Shown here piece after piece: positions 6,355 to 10,817 of a stretch of 10,817 nt of DNA. The DNA is from Acidobacteriota bacterium (GTDB lineage: Bacteria; Acidobacteriota; UBA6911). The stretch is from NCBI GenBank assembly GCA_023265215.1, contig JAHFUH010000003.1, forward strand, positions 1 through 10,817, in the 5' to 3' direction. Below the pieces are notes generated by a model. It saw nothing but the letters and a program-made list of their open reading frames with translations, did no database searches and was not told the DNA's origin. The translations under genes and the position numbers were made by a program. Every line of letters starts with the position of its first letter. Positions within the stretch are counted from its first letter, which is position 1.

Positions 6355-9300
6355 TTATCTCCGGCTTGACGCTGCCTTGGCTTTTGCCTGATCCATGAAT
6401 GCCTCAAGCTGCATTTCATTGCCGGATGACTCCGTGCCGTCATACGCCAGTGTAATGAACGGTATTTCGCACTCCCTCTTGACTGACTGCATCACTGCGG
6501 CCACGATGGTGCCCGGCATGCACCCGAATGGCATGGTGCTAATGATGCCTGATGCTCCGTATCCGGCAAGGTCCAAGCTCTTCCCGATGCTGAGCACGGC
6601 CTCGCCTTCGAAGGTGTCGGGAATATAGGGATCAGACATTCTCAGGAGCTGTTTTACAGAAGGCTCGCGAAGGTTCCTCAGATATCCCTTAAATAGACCG
6701 GCATAATGTTTCTCGATCCCCCCTTGAAGAAATCGTTTCATGCCGTCTTTTGCCGCGGCCAGGAATTGGTGACGCTGCAGACATCTCCGGATGGTCATGG
6801 CATTGAGGTAGAATATCCACTCCCCGAATGTGGCCAACAGGACCTCGCCGCCAAGCTTTTCCACTTTTCTGACGATGTCTTCGTTTGCGAACCTGTTGTT
6901 CCTGACGTAGATCTCGCCGAGGATCCCGATGAGCGGTCTCCGCTCCCTGGTCAACGACAGGTTGGCAAAGTCCCTTCTCACGCCCTTCAAGGCATCTTCC
7001 AATCGGCCGTTTCTTCCGCTGATGGAATTCAACAGCCTCTGCCGGTGATGCTGGTAGAGCTCATCTGCCGAGCCTTTCTGCCGCTCGTAGGGTCTGCTCT
7101 CATGCAGGCATTTTATGAGCAGGTCGATGGCGACAATCCCTTTCCAGGCATGCAGAGCCAGATCCCCCCGGACTGTCTCAAGCGCGTCATAGAGGCTTTC
7201 ATCCTGATTGGGGGCAATTACTTGCACGTCAGGCAGCCCGACACTCTCAAGCACCTTCTTGTGGAATATATTGTATTGGCCAAACCTGCAGGGGCCGGAG
7301 CCTGATGGCATGAAGAATGCGGACCGTGACGGATTGAAACCCGGCGAGAGCGCCTTCCGCAGCATGTCTCCAGTAGTCACCGCGCAGGGATAGCACTCTT
7401 TTCCCGAAACGTGCTTCATCCCGATCTCGACTACTCCACGATCGGATTCAGGGAGCACTTCAGTTTCCACTCCGCAGCGTTCGAATGCAGCAGCCACAGC
7501 ATGGGCGTGATCGGAAAAGGAAGGGAAGTATACACGCCTGTCCTTCAATGACGGAGAAGCTATTCTGCGCTTCCTGGGCTGCTTTTCAGAGACCCTGTCC
7601 CCGCAGTTCTCGATGCTGTCCAGGAACGCCTCGCAGCGGGTAATGACCCCGGCATCGGCAGTGTGCTCGTCGATTTCAATATGTAGAAAAGGCTTGCCCC
7701 TCAGCTCATCCTTAAGGTAATTCATGATGAAGGAATCGGGCCCGCAGGAGAAGTTGCCGATGACGAGGGGGTACAGATTGTCGTTGCCGGCGATGAACCG
7801 GGCTGCGCGCAGCATCCTCTGTCCGCTTCGCCAGTACAAGTTGGGCCATTCCCCGGCGATCGCGTGCTCATCGAGCGGCAGCATATCCATGGGAATGGCC
7901 ATGATTCCGAGGGTGGTCAGCTTTTCCGGAATCCGAAGGTTCATCCCTCGCTCGAATGCATTGTACGGCCTGCCCACGATAACGATGGCTTTTTCCTTGA
8001 GGTCGCTCAGCACTTCGCGGCCCCGTGCCTGCAGAGCCTTCACGAAATCCGCCTGGGCTTGTTCTGCTCCGGCCATTACATTCCGTATCTCGCCCCGCGT
8101 TACTCCGAACCGCTTGAGACATAGTCCGAGCTCGGCTATAAGCGTTTCCCGGCTCCTGCTCAGGTCCACCACAGGCGCAAGGATATCAACTCCCGTTACC
8201 GCAAGTCTTCCCAGGTAGGGGATGCTCTGTGTGTACGGGCAGGGCGCACCCAGAGGATATTCATCGTTCGGCGGGTTCAGATTCACGAAGCTCGGGAGGA
8301 ATATGGCATCGACGCCCTGTTCTTCCAGGTGCCGGATGTGCCCGATCGCCACCTTGACCGGAAAACAGGCTTCGGAGAGCGCGCTTTCGAGGCCGAGGTC
8401 AATGATCCGGCGGCTGGGCTGCGGAGACACCTCCACGTCAAATCGCAGTCTGCGGAGGAAGGTCGCCCAGAAGGGGAGATATTCGCTGAAGACGAACACG
8501 TAAGGGATGCCGATCTTCCCGCGGCAGCCGTCTCCGGTCCCGTTGAGGTGCTTCTCCGTGTTTGTTGGCACTGCCCGCCAGAGCAGCTCATCGCGGAACT
8601 TGAACAGGTCCGGCTTATCGCTTGTCTCCTTCTTATTGACTTCGTATTTTTCGCATCGGCCGCCGTAGAACAACTGGTCCTTCTCGCCCTCGACCTTCAC
8701 GCGATTGATCTCGCACAGGTTGGAGCAGCCGCTGCAGTCAAACGAGGAGACCTCATAAGGCCGATCCACACGATCGAATCCCTTAAATGCAGACCGGCTC
8801 TTCCCAGTGGACAACATGTGCCGCATGACGAAAAGGGCCATGCCGATCGCTCCGGTCACATCATGATTCGGCGGCACAGTGATATGGATCCCCATGTGCT
8901 TCTCGAACGCTGCCACAACGGACTTATTGAAAGCCACGCCGCCCTGAAAGAAGATGTTCCGGCCCGTCCGCCGTCCAGCTACGACGCGATTCAGGTAGTT
9001 CTGCACAATGGAGTAGGCAAGACCTGCGAACAGGTCGCTCTTAGATGTGCCCTTCTGGAGGTTTGCCATGAGGGAGTTCTCCATGAACACTGTGCAGCGC
9101 TCCCCCAGTTTTGTTGGGTACATCGAGGAAAAAGCGCATTCGGCGAACTCATGTTTTACCGAAATGTTCAGCTTTTCAGCCTGTTCCTCCAGAAAACTGC
9201 CGGTGCCGGCGGCGCAGGCCTTGTTCATCTCGAAGTCGACGATCAATCCGTTCTCGATCGCGATATATTTCGAGTCCTGTCCGCCGATCTCGAAAATGGT

Positions 9301-10524
9301 ATCCACCGTGGGATCGATGAAGACGGCCGCCGTGGCCTGCGCCGTGATCTCGTTCTTCACGATGTCTGCGCCTACATAGTCCGCGATCATATACCTGCCG
9401 GAACCGGTCGTGCCCACCCCGGCAATCTCCACACGGTCCCCGAGTTCCGCTGCCGCTTCCCGCAGGCCCTGCCGCACTGCCTCGATCGGCCTTCCGGCGG
9501 TCATCAGATATCGCTTGCAGAGGAGCCTGCCGGCGCTGTCTATCACCGCCACGTTTGTGCTGATGGATCCAACGTCGATCCCCAGGTAGCCCTGGATCCT
9601 CGCGGATCCTGCAGGCAGGGCATAGACCACATCCCGGGATTCCGCGACGTGCCGCTCATAGAACCTATCTCCTTCCTGCAGGAGCGGCTGGTGTCCTGTC
9701 AGGGACTCTCTAGTTCGCGAGAGATGCGTCTCCAGGGCTTCAAGCCTGAAGGGGGCCGCGCTCTGCTCATCCCCGGCTTTCATGGCCACACCCAGGGCGC
9801 CCATGAGGGCGTGGTCAGGAGGGACAAAGAGCTCGTCGAGACCCAGCACCTCCCGGAAGGCTCTCACCATGCCCTTGTTGGCTGCCACTCCGCCATGGAA
9901 TGACACCGGATGCGCAATGCTCCTGCCGCGGGCTATGCTGCTCTTGAAGTTCCTTGCTACGGCAAAGCAGAGCCCGGCAACGATCTCCTCCAGAGGTGTT
10001 GCAATCTGCTGCAGGTGGATCATGTCGGACTTGGCGAATACGCTGCATCTCCCGGCGATGCGCGGTGGCTTCTGCGATGTGAGAGAAAGCTCGCTGAACT
10101 CCTCGATGCTGAGCTTCAGCCGTTCCGCCTGCTGATCGAGGAACGAACCCGTTCCTGCTGCACAGACCGAATTCATGGAAAAGTCCTTCATCCCATCTTT
10201 ATCCAGCAGGATTAGCTTCGAGTCCTCTCCGCCCATCTCGATGATGGTATTGATGTGCGGATAAAGCTTTCTCGCGGCGCAGGCCTGAGCCGCGATCTCG
10301 TTCAACGGTTCGATTCCAAGGATCCCTCCGAGGAGCTTACCCCCCGATCCGGTAATGGCGAGAAGACAGTCGCCGTATCCCGCCAGCGCTTTTAGGATCT
10401 CAAGAGCAACAGGGAGCGGATGGCCCCGGTGTTTCCTGTACTGCCGTCCCAGCACTTCACCTCTTTCGTCAAGGACTACTCCCTTGACGCTCACAGAACC
10501 TGCATCCAGCCCAATGATATACAT
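6355..10524 (-). CDS. Giant acyl-CoA dehydratase activase / double-cubane-type reductase fusion (two BadF/HgdC ATPase domains plus two COG3580-like modules)
   Basis: 1389 residues from ATG at 10524; GGAAGGA lies 6 bases upstream and 'MYIIGLDAGS' is the typical activase start. Domain 1 (about 1-250): GLDAGSVSVKG, 'EMGGEDSK', Cys121 (CAAGTGS) and Cys160 (RCSVFAKSD). Domain 2 (about 313-570): GIDVGSISTN, 'EIGGQDSKYI', Cys437 and Cys477. In HgdC, two such Cys per monomer hold one [4Fe-4S] across the homodimer, so here a covalent pseudo-dimer is expected. A linker has Cys597, 600, 604 and 624, perhaps another cluster. Residues 671-1389 hold DUF2229/HGD-D-like modules with Cys720, 762, 927 and Cys1044, 1047, 1079, 1335. 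Known relatives use ATP to drive low-potential electron transfer for difficult reductions in anaerobes. The substrate of this long form is unknown. It is convergent with oleD, single-gene and cytoplasmic; no signal peptide or membrane segment is seen. Confidence 0.88.
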   Translation of the reverse strand: MYIIGLDAGSVSVKGVVLDERGEVLGRQYRKHRGHPLPVALEILKALAGYGDCLLAITGSGGKLLGGILGIEPLNEIAAQACAARKLYPHINTIIEMGGEDSKLILLDKDGMKDFSMNSVCAAGTGSFLDQQAERLKLSIEEFSELSLTSQKPPRIAGRCSVFAKSDMIHLQQIATPLEEIVAGLCFAVARNFKSSIARGRSIAHPVSFHGGVAANKGMVRAFREVLGLDELFVPPDHALMGALGVAMKAGDEQSAAPFRLEALETHLSRTRESLTGHQPLLQEGDRFYERHVAESRDVVYALPAGSARIQGYLGIDVGSISTNVAVIDSAGRLLCKRYLMTAGRPIEAVRQGLREAAAELGDRVEIAGVGTTGSGRYMIADYVGADIVKNEITAQATAAVFIDPTVDTIFEIGGQDSKYIAIENGLIVDFEMNKACAAGTGSFLEEQAEKLNISVKHEFAECAFSSMYPTKLGERCTVFMENSLMANLQKGTSKSDLFAGLAYSIVQNYLNRVVAGRRTGRNIFFQGGVAFNKSVVAAFEKHMGIHITVPPNHDVTGAIGMALFVMRHMLSTGKSRSAFKGFDRVDRPYEVSSFDCSGCSNLCEINRVKVEGEKDQLFYGGRCEKYEVNKKETSDKPDLFKFRDELLWRAVPTNTEKHLNGTGDGCRGKIGIPYVFVFSEYLPFWATFLRRLRFDVEVSPQPSRRIIDLGLESALSEACFPVKVAIGHIRHLEEQGVDAIFLPSFVNLNPPNDEYPLGAPCPYTQSIPYLGRLAVTGVDILAPVVDLSRSRETLIAELGLCLKRFGVTRGEIRNVMAGAEQAQADFVKALQARGREVLSDLKEKAIVIVGRPYNAFERGMNLRIPEKLTTLGIMAIPMDMLPLDEHAIAGEWPNLYWRSGQRMLRAARFIAGNDNLYPLVIGNFSCGPDSFIMNYLKDELRGKPFLHIEIDEHTADAGVITRCEAFLDSIENCGDRVSEKQPRKRRIASPSLKDRRVYFPSFSDHAHAVAAAFERCGVETEVLPESDRGVVEIGMKHVSGKECYPCAVTTGDMLRKALSPGFNPSRSAFFMPSGSGPCRFGQYNIFHKKVLESVGLPDVQVIAPNQDESLYDALETVRGDLALHAWKGIVAIDLLIKCLHESRPYERQKGSADELYQHHRQRLLNSISGRNGRLEDALKGVRRDFANLSLTRERRPLIGILGEIYVRNNRFANEDIVRKVEKLGGEVLLATFGEWIFYLNAMTIRRCLQRHQFLAAAKDGMKRFLQGGIEKHYAGLFKGYLRNLREPSVKQLLRMSDPYIPDTFEGEAVLSIGKSLDLAGYGASGIISTMPFGCMPGTIVAAVMQSVKRECEIPFITLAYDGTESSGNEMQLEAFMDQAKAKAASSRR

Positions 10525-10817
10525 AAAAATTCCTTCCAGACTTGCTGAGGCCGGAGCTCCACTGGAGCCCCATAAGTGCCAGACTAATATTCTATTTGAA
10601 CCGCGTAGCGGCGGTCTGATTTTAGCTCGGCCTTTTAAGGCCGGGATTAAAAGCGACAAGGAATATGCGTCGCGTAGGTTCTGAAAAAAAATAAGAAGCG
10701 CCCATGCGATCAATGGCTTTCAGGCCCGAAGGGCCGACAGTAAATAGGCCCGGCCGTAAGGCCGGGAATGCTATTGAGGCTACCATGAGCGCCAAAGGCG
10801 CGGCACTTCGTTGTTTG
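10525..10817. other. Hairpin-rich non-coding region upstream of the activase gene
   Basis: No gene is supported here. It holds a series of short GC stems with small loops: GCTCCA-C-TGGAGC (10556-10568), CCGC-GTA-GCGG (10601-10611), CGGCC-TTTTAA-GGCCG (10628-10643), GGCCC-GAA-GGGCC (10723-10735), CCCGGCC-GTAA-GGCCGGG (10749-10766) and GCGCC-AAA-GGCGC (10789-10801). None except a weak one near 10700 is followed by a T-tract. They look like dispersed palindromic (REP-like) repeats. The activase promoter must lie here, reading leftward; no clear -35/-10 pair is evident. Confidence 0.55.
10684..10717 (-). terminator. Weak candidate leftward terminator
   Basis: On the minus strand an imperfect stem (GCCAT at 10717-10713 with ATGGGC at 10705-10700, one bulge) is followed after about 8 bases by a run of eight T (10691-10684). 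It could end a gene transcribed leftward from beyond the right edge. The stem is short and imperfect, so the case rests mainly on the T-run. Confidence 0.3.

Noticed and set aside
8329..9903. A 524-codon open frame on the + strand
   Set aside because: It lies fully antisense to the activase gene, whose conserved motifs are all in the minus-strand frame. It is a by-product of GC-rich codon use there.
10628..10649. Hairpin CGGCC-TTTTAA-GGCCG as a bidirectional terminator
   Set aside because: It is followed by GGATTAAAA on the + strand and AGCTAAAA on the minus strand, with no T-tract in either direction.
10525..10713. N-terminal extension of 63 residues on the activase (ATG at 10713)
   Set aside because: It translates the hairpin-repeat DNA; the ATG at 10524 has a good Shine-Dalgarno site and the family-typical N-terminus.

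Overview
The window carries a four-gene oleABCD-type cluster on the + strand (about 1333-6316) for head-to-head condensation of two fatty acyl chains into a long-chain olefin by way of a beta-lactone. It is followed convergently by one very large minus-strand gene (6355-10524) for a double-length 2-hydroxyacyl-CoA dehydratase/benzoyl-CoA reductase-type activase fused to its reductase-like partner. DNA is moderately GC-rich in the genes and AT-richer between them. The giant activase family is typical of anaerobic or facultative bacteria, and ole clusters are known from Verrucomicrobiota, Planctomycetota, deltaproteobacterial lineages, Shewanella and Xanthomonas. The partial secreted protein at the left edge reminds me of Verrucomicrobiota proteins, but that is recall, and the phylum stays open.

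Layout: 1-297 is the 5' part of a leftward gene for a secreted protein that runs off the window. Next come a leftward hairpin terminator (347-376) and a small, possibly frameshifted secreted-protein gene (430-810, leftward). An AT-rich intergenic stretch (811-1332) follows, with one perfect hairpin and the likely oleA promoter. oleA (1333-2370) is separated from oleB (2749-3645) by a 298-bp non-coding element with 31-bp terminal inverted repeats flanked by TA (2370-2667), a MITE-like insertion that sits exactly in the oleA stop codon. oleB, oleC (3642-5285) and oleD (5282-6316) overlap by ATGA and are almost certainly one transcript.

How the genes work together (established for Xanthomonas, Shewanella and related systems): OleA condenses two acyl-CoAs to a 2-alkyl-3-ketoacid, OleD reduces the ketone with NADPH, OleC closes the 2-alkyl-3-hydroxyacid to a cis-beta-lactone with ATP, and OleB decarboxylates the lactone to a cis-olefin. 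All expected catalytic residues are visible, but the OleA is divergent around its His and Asn motifs. The convergent activase gene is not part of that operon, and a functional link is unproven. The right end (10525-10817) holds no gene but has a run of short GC-rich hairpins that look like dispersed palindromic repeats.

The best candidates for something new are the MITE that re-creates the stop codon it hit, the divergent OleA, and the AABB internal duplication of the 1389-residue activase/reductase.
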